Source: Paenibacillus massiliensis subsp. panacisoli DSM 21345
GTDB taxonomy: Bacteria > Bacillota > Bacilli > Paenibacillales > Paenibacillaceae
Length of the DNA stretch: 64,000 nucleotides
NCBI RefSeq assembly: GCF_000426545.1
Contig: NZ_AUFO01000015.1
Coordinates: forward strand, 140,565 to 204,564
Direction: 5' to 3'
A model generated the notes under the pieces. The model saw only the letters and a program-made list of their open reading frames with translations. It ran no database searches and was not told the DNA's origin. The position numbers and the translations under genes are program-made. Shown here piece by piece: positions 42,580-51,452 of this stretch. Numbering within the stretch: the stretch's first letter is position 1; each line of letters begins with the position of its first letter.

Positions 42580-43427
42580 GACTCCACAGCCTTTCCAAGT
42601 TTAGTTTCCAATTCCGCAATTGCACTTAAAATAGCGGCTTCATCTGCTTCACTGGGACGAATATGATGGTTATCGGCCTTTTCTTCTAGATAAGGAACGC
42701 CTTGCCCTTTGACCGTATCTAATATAATCGCAATGGGCTTATCCTTGTGCGCTTTTCCTTTTTCAATAGCTTCATAGATTTCCTGCAATGAACTGCCGTC
42801 CACCTTTATAGTGTAAAAACCAAAGGCATTAAACTTCTCCTCAAAATCCAGCGGATCAATAATATCCTTCGTCAAGCCGTCCAACTGCTTCTTATTGTCA
42901 TCCACAAATACAAAGAGGCGATTCAGCTTATGATGTGCCGCGAATTGGAATGCCTCCCAGCACTGCCCTTCGTTTAATTCGCCATCACCCACAATACAAT
43001 AGGTGTAATTGTCCTTATTTGATAGTTTATGAGAAAGAGCTACCCCAACAGCCGCCGAAATTCCTTGGCCTAGAGATCCTGTTGTCATATCAACGCCAGG
43101 TGTTAAATTTTTGTCGGGATGTGAAGGGAGCTTCGTGCCATTTTGATTTAACGTATACAGAACCTCTTCGGGAAAGTAGCCTTTAGCCGCCAAAGTGGCA
43201 TAAAGCCCCGGTCCGCCATGGCCTTTGGAGAGAATGAAATAATCACGATCCTCCCATTTCGGGTTGGCTGGGTCCAGCTTCATCACTTCGCCATATAATA
43301 CAGCCAGGGCCTCAACAATGGACAAGCTGCCGCCGTAATGGCCAAAACCAAGGTGATGCAGCTCTTTTAATGTTTTTAAACGGACCTCATCACGAAATAA
43401 TTCTAATTTTTGCAAATCCAAGCTCAT
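42576..43427 (-). CDS. Transketolase N-terminal subunit (split transketolase)
   Basis: The ThDP-pyrophosphate domain is complete: LSKGHGGPGLYA, the DMTTGSLGQGISAAVG block and the Mg/ThDP motif GDGELNEGQ...N. At 283 residues it is the standard N-terminal half. ATG 43427 follows GGGAGG; a start further upstream has no SD. Upstream DNA (43483-43597) repeats the promoter of the PTS regulator gene, so the transketolase genes have their own copy of the cluster's promoter. A perfect GGAAGTACTTCC palindrome (43474-43485) lies in the leader. Confidence 0.9.
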   Translation of the reverse strand: MSLDLQKLELFRDEVRLKTLKELHHLGFGHYGGSLSIVEALAVLYGEVMKLDPANPKWEDRDYFILSKGHGGPGLYATLAAKGYFPEEVLYTLNQNGTKLPSHPDKNLTPGVDMTTGSLGQGISAAVGVALSHKLSNKDNYTYCIVGDGELNEGQCWEAFQFAAHHKLNRLFVFVDDNKKQLDGLTKDIIDPLDFEEKFNAFGFYTIKVDGSSLQEIYEAIEKGKAHKDKPIAIILDTVKGQGVPYLEEKADNHHIRPSEADEAAILSAIAELETKLGKAVES

Positions 43428-43482
43428 TATAATTTCCTCCCTTTTGTATACCCGCGATACTGTCAACAAAACTGGAAGTACT

Positions 43483-43597
43483 TCCTGAAGCAATCATATA
43501 TTAAATCGCTTTCAACATGACGAGTGATTGGGAACAAACGATGTTCAGAGCGAATAACAAAGTTGTGCTAAAGCTAGTTTTGGACAAAATCCTGTTT
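43483..43597 (-). promoter_or_regulatory. Shared PTS-cluster promoter module, copy 1 (transketolase)
   Basis: About 115 bp align with 48473-48588 at roughly four of five positions by eye. Conserved blocks include GGAACAAACGATG/GAACAAACGATG, AATAACAAA-TTGTGCT, TTTTGG-CAAAA and CGCTTTCA. On the minus strand TGAAAGCG-TTTA resembles a CcpA site (cre). This copy overlaps the last 24 bp of the upstream phosphatase gene. Confidence 0.75.
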
Positions 43598-44464
43598 CTG
43601 GAATAGATCTTTTCCGGACGGTTCAAAAGTTTTCTGCAAAAAGTGATATAATCCGTCTTCTTTATAGGAATAATCCGTTATTGCATCCGCATGTTGTTTG
43701 ACAAAATCAGAGGCGTTTGTCATGGCAACAGCATAGGAGGCCAACTTAAACATAGGAAGATCATTTTCCCCATCCCCTACTGCCATGATGCTGTCTTTAG
43801 ACAATCCAAATTTGTCGAGTAAATGCTCAATGCCGGTTGCTTTTGAGACATTAGCCACCGCTACTTCTACGCTATGCTCCGAGGAGGAAGTACTGGTAAA
43901 TGCGATTTGTTTCTTTAAATTGTCCAGCTCCATTTTCCATTCGTTAATGAGCTCCGCATTCTTACTGAAAAAATATACTTTCAAAATATTTAGTGCATGT
44001 AAGCCATCTAGCCAATCCAACCCCTCTTTTACGGACATTTTCCTCGACAGCCATTCATTTTCTTCGACTGTATCCGGTTTAGGGTCTGTTATACGCTCGC
44101 ATATATAAGCTTTATCTTGCTTGAGAGCGAAGCTCGTTCCTTCATTCGGATGAACTTCATAATAGATGCCCTTACTCCTTGCCTTCTCCACCAATTCCGA
44201 CACAAGTGCAGGAAGAAGCGTATGTTCGACAATCTGTTCCTGACCAACGAAGACGGACATCCCATTGGCAGTAACCAGACCATCTACTTCTAAATCATGG
44301 GGCCAGACGTCTCTGACTTCTTTCAAAGTCCTTCTCGTTGCAATAAAAATAAATTTTCCACTTGCTCTCAGTTCCATAAAATATTTTTTTAGCCTATCAC
44401 TTACACGGCTATACTCATCAAGCAAAGTGCCATCCATATCTAATACAATAATTTGATAAGGCAT
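43574..44464 (-). CDS. Cof-type HAD-IIB sugar phosphatase
   Basis: Motif I is D9-M-D11-GTLL, motif II the T of IFIATRRTL, and motif IV VGDGENDLPMF, with the C2 cap of Cof-type phosphatases between. The 296 residues are the usual size. Such enzymes remove phosphate from sugar phosphates or related compounds and may relieve sugar-phosphate stress. It lies between the PTS permease and the transketolase genes on the same strand. AAGGTGAG precedes the ATG, and a strong stem-loop (44483-44526) lies just before that. Confidence 0.88.
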   Translation of the reverse strand: MPYQIIVLDMDGTLLDEYSRVSDRLKKYFMELRASGKFIFIATRRTLKEVRDVWPHDLEVDGLVTANGMSVFVGQEQIVEHTLLPALVSELVEKARSKGIYYEVHPNEGTSFALKQDKAYICERITDPKPDTVEENEWLSRKMSVKEGLDWLDGLHALNILKVYFFSKNAELINEWKMELDNLKKQIAFTSTSSSEHSVEVAVANVSKATGIEHLLDKFGLSKDSIMAVGDGENDLPMFKLASYAVAMTNASDFVKQHADAITDYSYKEDGLYHFLQKTFEPSGKDLFQKQDFVQN

Positions 44465-44482
44465 GTTCTCACCTTTCTATCC

Positions 44483-44526
44483 TTCCATAACATGGTGCAG
44501 GCCTATGGCCGGATGATGTTATGGAA
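44483..44526 (-). repeat. 11-bp stem-loop ahead of the phosphatase RBS
   Basis: TTCCATAACAT (44483-44493) and ATGTTATGGAA (44516-44526) pair perfectly around a 22-nt loop that contains GGCC blocks. It separates the permease gene from the phosphatase gene in the operon transcript and could set relative stability of the two parts. Confidence 0.55.
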
Positions 44527-44569
44527 GCCTCGAATTTGACGAAGCGAAATTGAGGGCCTTCTTTAAAAA

Positions 44570-44612
44570 TAAAGGGGCTGCTTCAGCCTGAGCCGAAACA
44601 CCCCCGGTGAGC
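44570..44612 (-). terminator. Imperfect hairpin after the EIIC gene
   Basis: On the minus strand GGGGTGTTTC can pair with GAAGCAGCCCC, followed by TTTATTTTT. It may reduce read-through from the PTS genes into the phosphatase gene. Confidence 0.5.
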
Positions 44613-44619
44613 CTAATCA

Positions 44620-45996
44620 TTAAGCTTCATTGGCCAGCGAATCATGGTTTGCTTTGTTTTTCTTGAAGAAACCGAATACGACTGCCAATAGTACCAGTCC
44701 AACAACCGTTACGGTAACACCTGTAGCTCCGAACGATTTGGCGATATTTCCAAGAAGAATTCCGGAAGCCGCAAAGTCGGCATCAGAGAACGTTGTACTT
44801 GCAAAACCGAGGTTGCCGAGAACTGGCATTAAGAATACAGGCAGGAAGGTAATTAACAATCCATTCACAAAAGATCCCAGGGTAGCGCCGCGAACACCGC
44901 CTGTTGCATTACCGAATACCCCGGCTGTCGCACCCGTAAAGAAATGGGGAACTACACCTGGCAAGATGATAACGGACCCTGTAGCGGCAAGAATCACCAT
45001 TCCCACGATCCCGCCAAGGAAGCTGCTGAAGAATCCAATTAACACCGCATTTGGCGCATATGGAAAAACAACCGGACAATCGAGAGCAGGCTTGGAGTTG
45101 GGAACAAGCTTGGTAGAAATCCCCTTGAAAGCGGGTACAATTTCAGCTAATACAAGCCGAACCCCAGAAAGGATGACGAATACCCCTGCCGCAAAGGTAA
45201 CGCCCTGAATAACGGAGAACACAAGGTAATGAGTACCGCCGCTAAGTTCTGTCTCAACATAGGATGGGCCGGCAAAGAGAGCAATGATGACATACAGTAC
45301 TACCATCGTTAACGAGATGGTCACAGAACTATCACGCAAGAATCCCAACCCTTTAGGAAAATTAATCTCCTCTGTTGAACGGGAGCCTTTCCCGACAAGC
45401 TTCCCTATAAGTCCAGAAGCAACGTAACCTAAGCTGGAAAAGTGCCCGAATCCTACGCTGTCGTTACCCGTAATTTTCCGCATGATGGGTTGGCAAATGG
45501 CCGGAAAAACCGCCATGATTAGACCTAAAGCAAGGGAACCGACAACAATCAGCGGGGCTCCTTTTAGACCTGAGACAACTAGAATAACAGCAAGCATACA
45601 AGCCATGTATAAGGTATGATGACCCGTTAAGAAGATATATTTTAACTTTGTAAAGCGGGCAATCAAGATATTCGCTATCATGCCAAAAAACATAATAAAG
45701 GCGGTGACACTGCCAAATTCATTAAGAGCCATGGCAACAATGGCCTCGTTATTCGGAACAACGCCTGTTACGTGAAAGGCGCTCTGGAACATTTTCCCAA
45801 ATGGATCCAGAGACTGAACAATGATTCCAGCCCCTGCGGAAATGACTAGAAAGCCCAGGAACGTCTTGGTTGTTCCTTTAACGATCTCACTGGTTGGCTT
45901 CTTCTGAATAATGAGCCCCACTAAAGAGATTAACGCAACCAAGACGGCTGGCTGGCTCAAAATATCCATCATTAATTTGAGAATTCTTTCGCCCAT
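44620..45996 (-). CDS. PTS EIIC permease, ascorbate (UlaA/SgaT) superfamily
   Basis: The 458-residue membrane protein has about eleven helices and the SgaT/UlaA pattern: LNEFGSVTAFIMFFGMIANI, the FLTGHHTLYM motif and VVFPYAPNAVLIGFFSS. In the family EIIC binds and moves the sugar while EIIB phosphorylates it. Here EIIB is encoded 48 bp upstream on the same strand. The real sugar is not evident. A split transketolase and a sugar phosphatase nearby point to a pentose-type phosphate rather than ascorbate, for which UlaD/E/F-like enzymes are missing in the window. The SD is AAGGGGACAG. Confidence 0.9.
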   Translation of the reverse strand: MGERILKLMMDILSQPAVLVALISLVGLIIQKKPTSEIVKGTTKTFLGFLVISAGAGIIVQSLDPFGKMFQSAFHVTGVVPNNEAIVAMALNEFGSVTAFIMFFGMIANILIARFTKLKYIFLTGHHTLYMACMLAVILVVSGLKGAPLIVVGSLALGLIMAVFPAICQPIMRKITGNDSVGFGHFSSLGYVASGLIGKLVGKGSRSTEEINFPKGLGFLRDSSVTISLTMVVLYVIIALFAGPSYVETELSGGTHYLVFSVIQGVTFAAGVFVILSGVRLVLAEIVPAFKGISTKLVPNSKPALDCPVVFPYAPNAVLIGFFSSFLGGIVGMVILAATGSVIILPGVVPHFFTGATAGVFGNATGGVRGATLGSFVNGLLITFLPVFLMPVLGNLGFASTTFSDADFAASGILLGNIAKSFGATGVTVTVVGLVLLAVVFGFFKKNKANHDSLANEA

Positions 45997-46044
45997 GATA
46001 TCTGTCCCCTTTTATTTTCCTTAGAGTAGAGCTTTCATCCGTGA

Positions 46045-46326
46045 TTAAAGCAATCCCTTTTCCTGGAATACATCCTTAAGCTTCGCGCGAAGACCGTCCA
46101 TATCTATAATGCTATCAATCACAATAACCTCCCCTAAATGCCCCATTCCTGTGGCAATATCCTTTGCGGCGATAAAAAGATCCGCTGAATCCGGAGTTGC
46201 CGAGCTAAGATCGGAATGGTCTACTTCGATACCACTTAAACCAAACTCCGACAGGATTTGTTGAACGTTCATCTCGAGCATGAAGCTGCTTCCTAACCCT
46301 GTACCGCAGATTGCTAATATTTTCAT
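46045..46326 (-). CDS. PTS EIIB subunit, UlaB-like
   Basis: The 93-residue protein is a stand-alone EIIB of the lactose/ascorbate type. The phospho-Cys is C8 in ILAICGTGLGSSFM, the P-loop of SgaB/UlaB. ATG 46326 has GGAGG seven bases upstream; the frame extends further without a start signal. It should receive phosphate from an EIIA. No separate EIIA gene exists in the cluster; the only EIIA domain is at the end of the regulator encoded directly upstream. Confidence 0.92.
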   Translation of the reverse strand: MKILAICGTGLGSSFMLEMNVQQILSEFGLSGIEVDHSDLSSATPDSADLFIAAKDIATGMGHLGEVIVIDSIIDMDGLRAKLKDVFQEKGLL

Positions 46327-46397
46327 GATAATTCCTCCAACTTTTAATTTTGATAACTTTGGCATTCTCAGCATTCACTTATGAAGACAAATTCGTA

Positions 46398-48461
46398 TTA
46401 CGCCGTGGCGGAATATAGCTTGAATAAGCCAAGAATTTTCTCGATAGACTCTTCCTCTTTTAAAAGCTCAATGTTCTTGGTATCACTGAGAAGTTTGGTT
46501 AACTGGGTAAGCGCCTTAAGATGTGTCTTATTATCATTGGCCGCAACGCAGAATAATAGCCGGACAGGGTACTTCTCGTCATTTAAAAAATATACCGGCT
46601 TATTTAGCTTTAAAAAGCTCATCCCTACTTGATTCACTCCCATTTTAGGACGTGCATGCGGGATCGCGACTTCATTGCCGATGACTACATACGGGCCTAA
46701 GGTCTTAATATTTGAAATCATTGCATCAATATAGGAGGGCTCAATCGCTCCCTTTTCCAGCAACGGATTTGCCGCCGCCTTTATTGCCTCTTCCCAATCG
46801 AGGAGTTGTTCCATAACTTGAATCGTTTCTTCTTTTAGTAAATCGCTTAGCACAGGTTGGTTCCTCCTCTGAATATCTATTTTTTTATGAAATGTCAGTT
46901 GACTTAATGCGCCCGACAATCCTTTTTCATCATAGATGTTCGCATAACGCTCAATCGTTTGGATAAGCTCTTTCAGGGATATGTCATGGTATTCAATACC
47001 AAAGAGCTGCTGATACACTTCATTGACTAATCTGTTTTTTTCATTTGGAGTCATGATTGGCTTTACATAAAAGCATGGAAGCGTTGACTCAAGCTCTACC
47101 GTCGAAAAGATAAGATCATATTGATCGATATTCTCGTTCTGGTAGCCCTGTAAAGACAGTGTTTTTTCTACGGTGATTTCGGAGAAAAGCGACTCTATCA
47201 GGTGTTTTACCATCAAAGAAGAGCTTACTCCGCTTGGACACACGACAATCGCTCTTTTCTTTTTCGGCATGGCCTGCTGCGGTTGTGCCAACAGTGCGCC
47301 AAAATGCATCGTAATAAAGCCGATTTCTTCCTCCGGAATATTGATGCTTAGTAGCGATCCAATGGGCTGAAGCAGCTCTTTTACAATGGTATACAGCTCA
47401 TTGTGTTCACTTTTAATTTGATCGAGAAGCGGATTATTAATAGGAATCCGATATTTCATTCGAAAATAAGCCGGCTTCAAATGCTGATATAATGAGTGAA
47501 TGACTTCATCCTTTTTTTCGAAAACAATGGCCGCTTTATATTCAAAATCAACTACGAGCTGTTCACATAAGTTAAAGAGCAAGTCCCGGCTCCCGTCCTG
47601 AACAGAGCGGCTTCCTAAAGACAAACCTAGCAATTGAGTGGTGAAATAGCATAGTTCATTGTCATCTTCCTCAAAACCCAGATGATGAAATAATGATATT
47701 GCCACGGACCACATCTGATCTTTTCTTAATAGCTCGATTTCATCACTATGAAATCGCACGAATCTTCTTTCCCGATGACGGTAAGCATAGACAATGAGAA
47801 AATAGGCAAATTGATGTACACGTTCCTCTACGAAATATAGATGAAAGTGCTTCTCCACCTGCACAAGAGCACTGTGAATAGAATCTAACGGAATTAGTTC
47901 TTTTCGATCACGTACTAGATAGTTGATTAATTTTCCGAAATAAGGAATTTGCATCAGCTGTGCTAAATGGTGCTGAACCAGCGTCCTCTTATCAGACTCT
48001 GTACCCCGAAGATGATAGCCTCCCTGCCTGGAATAACGAATTTCGACCAAGAAAGGTTGATTCATTTCATTTGCCTTTTTCACATCGGAAATCACTGTGT
48101 TTTTACTTACCTGTAGAAGCTGTGTTAAGTGAACCGATGAAATGTGCTCTTGGCGTATAAAGAGGTACAGGTAAATGAAAATCAAACGTTCCTCTTCTGT
48201 CAAAAATAAATCTTGTTTTTGGTTCTCCGATTGTTGCTTCCGATAAAAGTCCACCACCTCTTCCGGCACCATGATGTGATTCATTCCTTTGTACGGAATG
48301 GCAGGAAGTGTTCTCTCTTTCAACCAATAATTGATTTTATCCAAATCATAGGCAATTTGCCTTTTGGTTAATTGAGAGTGCTCCATAAGCTGATTCATGG
48401 TTGTATTCTTTACTTTTAAAAGGTGCTTCAGCAGAAAGGCAGGTCGTTTATCAATCATCAC
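46398..48461 (-). CDS. PRD-containing PTS transcriptional regulator with C-terminal EIIA
   Basis: The order is: HTH domains (QLTKRQIAYDLDKIN, then QLLQVSKNTVISDVKKANE), two PTS regulation domains with conserved histidines (about 190-400), an EIIB-like domain with VVCPSGVSSSLM (about 410-500) and a complete EIIA (about 545-687) whose active His is in VAIPHARP. This is the LicR/MtlR/UlaR-type layout. The EIIA reads like UlaC. GTG at 48461 is the best start (AGGAGG nine bases upstream), giving 687 residues. The protein should activate the cluster when its PRDs are in the inducing phosphorylation state, and may also donate phosphate to EIIB. Confidence 0.9.
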   Translation of the reverse strand: MMIDKRPAFLLKHLLKVKNTTMNQLMEHSQLTKRQIAYDLDKINYWLKERTLPAIPYKGMNHIMVPEEVVDFYRKQQSENQKQDLFLTEEERLIFIYLYLFIRQEHISSVHLTQLLQVSKNTVISDVKKANEMNQPFLVEIRYSRQGGYHLRGTESDKRTLVQHHLAQLMQIPYFGKLINYLVRDRKELIPLDSIHSALVQVEKHFHLYFVEERVHQFAYFLIVYAYRHRERRFVRFHSDEIELLRKDQMWSVAISLFHHLGFEEDDNELCYFTTQLLGLSLGSRSVQDGSRDLLFNLCEQLVVDFEYKAAIVFEKKDEVIHSLYQHLKPAYFRMKYRIPINNPLLDQIKSEHNELYTIVKELLQPIGSLLSINIPEEEIGFITMHFGALLAQPQQAMPKKKRAIVVCPSGVSSSLMVKHLIESLFSEITVEKTLSLQGYQNENIDQYDLIFSTVELESTLPCFYVKPIMTPNEKNRLVNEVYQQLFGIEYHDISLKELIQTIERYANIYDEKGLSGALSQLTFHKKIDIQRRNQPVLSDLLKEETIQVMEQLLDWEEAIKAAANPLLEKGAIEPSYIDAMISNIKTLGPYVVIGNEVAIPHARPKMGVNQVGMSFLKLNKPVYFLNDEKYPVRLLFCVAANDNKTHLKALTQLTKLLSDTKNIELLKEEESIEKILGLFKLYSATA

Positions 48462-48472
48462 TCGGAAACACC

Positions 48473-48588
48473 TCCTGAAATCATCATATAATAAACCGCT
48501 TTCATTTTGGTGAGTCATTGAGAACAAACGATGGTGAGGAGAGAATAACAAAATTGTGCTGAACCTAATTTTGGCCAAAACCCTGTTC
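48473..48588 (-). promoter_or_regulatory. Shared PTS-cluster promoter module, copy 2 (regulator)
   Basis: It matches 43483-43597 (see there). A perfect TTTTGGCCAAAA dyad (48568-48582 region) and GCACAA-TTTTGTTAT lie upstream; TGAAAGCGGTTTAT matches most of the cre consensus. TATGAT near 48485 may be the -10, with no good -35, as expected for an activated promoter. Confidence 0.75.
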
Positions 48589-48866
48589 GTATCCCTGTTA
48601 CATTTCTAACATCCCCGCCAGGCTGTCTGATGATGCGTAAGGCAATTCGGTCTTGCACAGCAAACGAACAAAACATTTCGATCTACATATTGAAGATTGA
48701 ACAATACTTGGGGATTTATGCAAAATGCTCAATGTAGTAAAATATTGGAGAAGTCCCTGTTGTCCCAGATTTCTCTAGTTGCTATACATATTATTCATGG
48801 CTTCATACATAACATTGGAAGTGGGCAGTCCATAGTCTATCGGACTGTTCAAGCGGAGGATTAAGC
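48589..48866 (+). other. Divergent intergenic region
   Basis: Between the PTS regulator promoter and the DUF2339 gene I see no ORF with support. The DUF2339 ribosome binding site GCGGAGGA is at 48852-48859. Confidence 0.5.
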
Positions 48867-51452
48867 ATGAAAGACTTCAGAGAACAGCTCCGGCACATTC
48901 AAGGTGGTCAGGAGCGGCTGCTGCAGGAGTATGAATCCCTCGTGCGGGAATATGAATCACAGGATCTGCTGTTGGAAAATCAAACGCTTCGACAGCAGGC
49001 AGAGGAGCGGCAGAAGCGTCTGGCAGAGCTCCAGCTTCGACTGCGCGGGCTGGAGGAGGAGAATGGAAGACTGCGGACCTCCTTGGCCGAGCAAATGATG
49101 GATGAGAAGCTGAATATCATCAAGGTATCCCGGGAGAAGCTGAATACCTACTTCGGCACACAGTCTGCGGGGCATATGAACAGACTTGCGGCCCTAGAGA
49201 TGGAGACGCGCACACGTATCATCCGACTCTTCCAGCAGGCTTCAGCAGAGCTGAAGACAGAGCAGCAGGAGCTCGCTATGATGCTACAGCGGGTATCCGC
49301 AGAGCTGAATCAACGGATTGAGCGGCACCGTGAGAAGGTTCAAGCTGCACAGAGTCATCTGCGGGAGCAGGTCACGGGTCGTCTGGATGCTATGGCGCAT
49401 GAGGAACTGGATGAGGCCACCATTCAGCGGAGAATCAAGCAAAATCAGATCGAAATGAAGATCGGCCTGAACTGGATTAACAAGCTTGGTATTTTGCTCA
49501 TTATTCTGGGAGTAGGTGCAGCATTTCGTTATAGCTATGCAACCTGGTTCAACAGTTATATGAAAGGAAGTGCGTTCTTCCTGCTCGGCCTGCTTCTTCT
49601 GGGTGGAGGCGAGTGGTTATTCCGACGTCAGAAGCAGACCTTTGCATTAGGACTGCTAGGCGGAGGAATCTCGGTGCTGTATGGGTCCATATTCTATAGT
49701 TATTTCTTGTTGGACATCATCAGTCTGTGGCTCGGTCTAGCCATGTCTGTGATTGTATCCTTGCTGGCAGTGCTCTTGTCATTGCGTTATCAGTCCCGTA
49801 CGATTCTCGGCCTGGCACTGGCAGGTGGGTATATGCCACTGATGTCCTACATCTGGGCGAGCTCAGGTCTGGAGGGGAATGCAGTCTATGCTGCTATGGT
49901 GTACCTGTTCCTGTTGAATGCAGCGATCCTGATCGTGTCCTTCCGAAGACGGTGGGAGATTATTCATCAGATCAGCTTCGTCCTTCATACACCATCTTGG
50001 CTGCTGCTGCTGTCCTTCACGGAGAACGTGCCTGCCGCTATCCTGTACACGATGCTATCCTTCCTCATGTATCTCGGCATTACTTTGGGCTACCCGTTCT
50101 TGCATAAGGCCAAGCTGAAGGTAACGGACATCGTACTGCTGGCCTTGAATACCATGATTAGCTGCGTGTTGGTCTATGGATTGTTCAATCAGGCCGGCTG
50201 GCAGGATTATCGTGGATTGCTGGCATTGCTATTCTGCGCTGCATTCTGGGGACTTGGGAAGCTGACCGAGAGAACGGCACGTCAGGAAAAGTCAGCAGTC
50301 ATCCTTTTCTATGTCACTTCATTGACCTTCGCCGTTCTAATGATTCCATTCCAGTTGGGTATGCGCTGGCTCTCCATGGGCTGGCTGGCAGAAGCTGTGC
50401 TGCTCATTATTTATGGCAGCAGGCATCAACTGAAGTCGATGGTACGTGCAGGCTGGGGGATATTGATGCTGTGTCTGGCAGCATTTCTACTCGTGGATGC
50501 TACAATCTATCAGCTGCTTGGCGTGGATGAGGCCTTCTTTGAGCTAAAATACACCTTTGTGATCGCAGGTATGCTTGGAGTGACCTTCCATTATGCTGTC
50601 AGCCAAAGGCATGGGGAAGCAATGGAATTCATGCCCTATGAGTGGACGCTAATCCGGGTCTTTAAATGGATCACCCTTGTCAGTCTATGGTTCTATTTCT
50701 TGTATGAGGGGCACGTAAATTACACACGTCTCGTACCCCAGGATTGGGTGCATAGTGACTATTATCATGCGCTGCTGCTGGCAGGTCTCACCATTGGACT
50801 ATCCTATACACTGGACAGAATTCAGATCCTGGAGGACACTGTAGTTCGTTATTACCGTGCGGCTCTCTATGCGGTAGGGTATCTCATCTGTCTGTATGTT
50901 CTGCTGGTCATACCTACGTTCCAGTGGGAGCGTGATACACATGCCATCGGGGAATACGTAGCTCTGGTCATCCTGTTCGTGGTGCATGCATTCATCTTCC
51001 TTCATGTACGTGATGTTCTGCTGCGCTTCATGCAACAGCGCTACGCCAATGCTGAGCTGTATCCAGTCATTATGGGATTGTACCTGCTCTGTATGCTGAC
51101 GGTGTTCATGCTGGTGCAGCTGCGGCTTGGGGAGCTAGGCTACCTGTTCAGCATGATGTATCTGTTGCTGGCAATTGGCTATATCGCTTATGGCTTGCGT
51201 GGGAGGTATATCTACATCCGTCGTATGGGCCTGGGACTGACCCTGCTGGCGACGGCCAAGCTAGTTCTCTTCGATATGACTTATGTGTCTGCTGGCAGCA
51301 AGATTGTCTCTTATTTTGCCTTTGGTGTAATTCTGTTAGGCATTTCGTATATGTACCAAAAGGTCTCCAGTAAGCTGGGGGGATCGGAATCTGAGGAGAA
51401 TCGGAGGAGAAGTGAGAGTGAGCAAGAGGCGTCTACCCATACCGATGTCTAG
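48867..51452 (+). CDS. DUF2339 polytopic membrane protein with N-terminal coiled coil
   Basis: Residues 1-200 are almost entirely charged heptad-like helix (QAEERQKRLAELQLRLRGLE and similar), a long cytoplasmic coiled coil. About twenty hydrophobic helices follow, beginning at LNWINKLGILLIILGVGAAF, the conserved entry of DUF2339. At 861 residues it is of normal size. DUF2339 function is unknown; genes for it often neighbour DUF3999 genes in other bacteria, as here. The next gene overlaps it by 41 bp. Confidence 0.85.
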   Translation: MKDFREQLRHIQGGQERLLQEYESLVREYESQDLLLENQTLRQQAEERQKRLAELQLRLRGLEEENGRLRTSLAEQMMDEKLNIIKVSREKLNTYFGTQSAGHMNRLAALEMETRTRIIRLFQQASAELKTEQQELAMMLQRVSAELNQRIERHREKVQAAQSHLREQVTGRLDAMAHEELDEATIQRRIKQNQIEMKIGLNWINKLGILLIILGVGAAFRYSYATWFNSYMKGSAFFLLGLLLLGGGEWLFRRQKQTFALGLLGGGISVLYGSIFYSYFLLDIISLWLGLAMSVIVSLLAVLLSLRYQSRTILGLALAGGYMPLMSYIWASSGLEGNAVYAAMVYLFLLNAAILIVSFRRRWEIIHQISFVLHTPSWLLLLSFTENVPAAILYTMLSFLMYLGITLGYPFLHKAKLKVTDIVLLALNTMISCVLVYGLFNQAGWQDYRGLLALLFCAAFWGLGKLTERTARQEKSAVILFYVTSLTFAVLMIPFQLGMRWLSMGWLAEAVLLIIYGSRHQLKSMVRAGWGILMLCLAAFLLVDATIYQLLGVDEAFFELKYTFVIAGMLGVTFHYAVSQRHGEAMEFMPYEWTLIRVFKWITLVSLWFYFLYEGHVNYTRLVPQDWVHSDYYHALLLAGLTIGLSYTLDRIQILEDTVVRYYRAALYAVGYLICLYVLLVIPTFQWERDTHAIGEYVALVILFVVHAFIFLHVRDVLLRFMQQRYANAELYPVIMGLYLLCMLTVFMLVQLRLGELGYLFSMMYLLLAIGYIAYGLRGRYIYIRRMGLGLTLLATAKLVLFDMTYVSAGSKIVSYFAFGVILLGISYMYQKVSSKLGGSESEENRRRSESEQEASTHTDV

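Noticed and set aside
43440..43475. TTGACA and TATACA as a promoter of the transketolase genes
   Set aside because: The spacer is only 10 bp; the conserved upstream module is the better promoter candidate.
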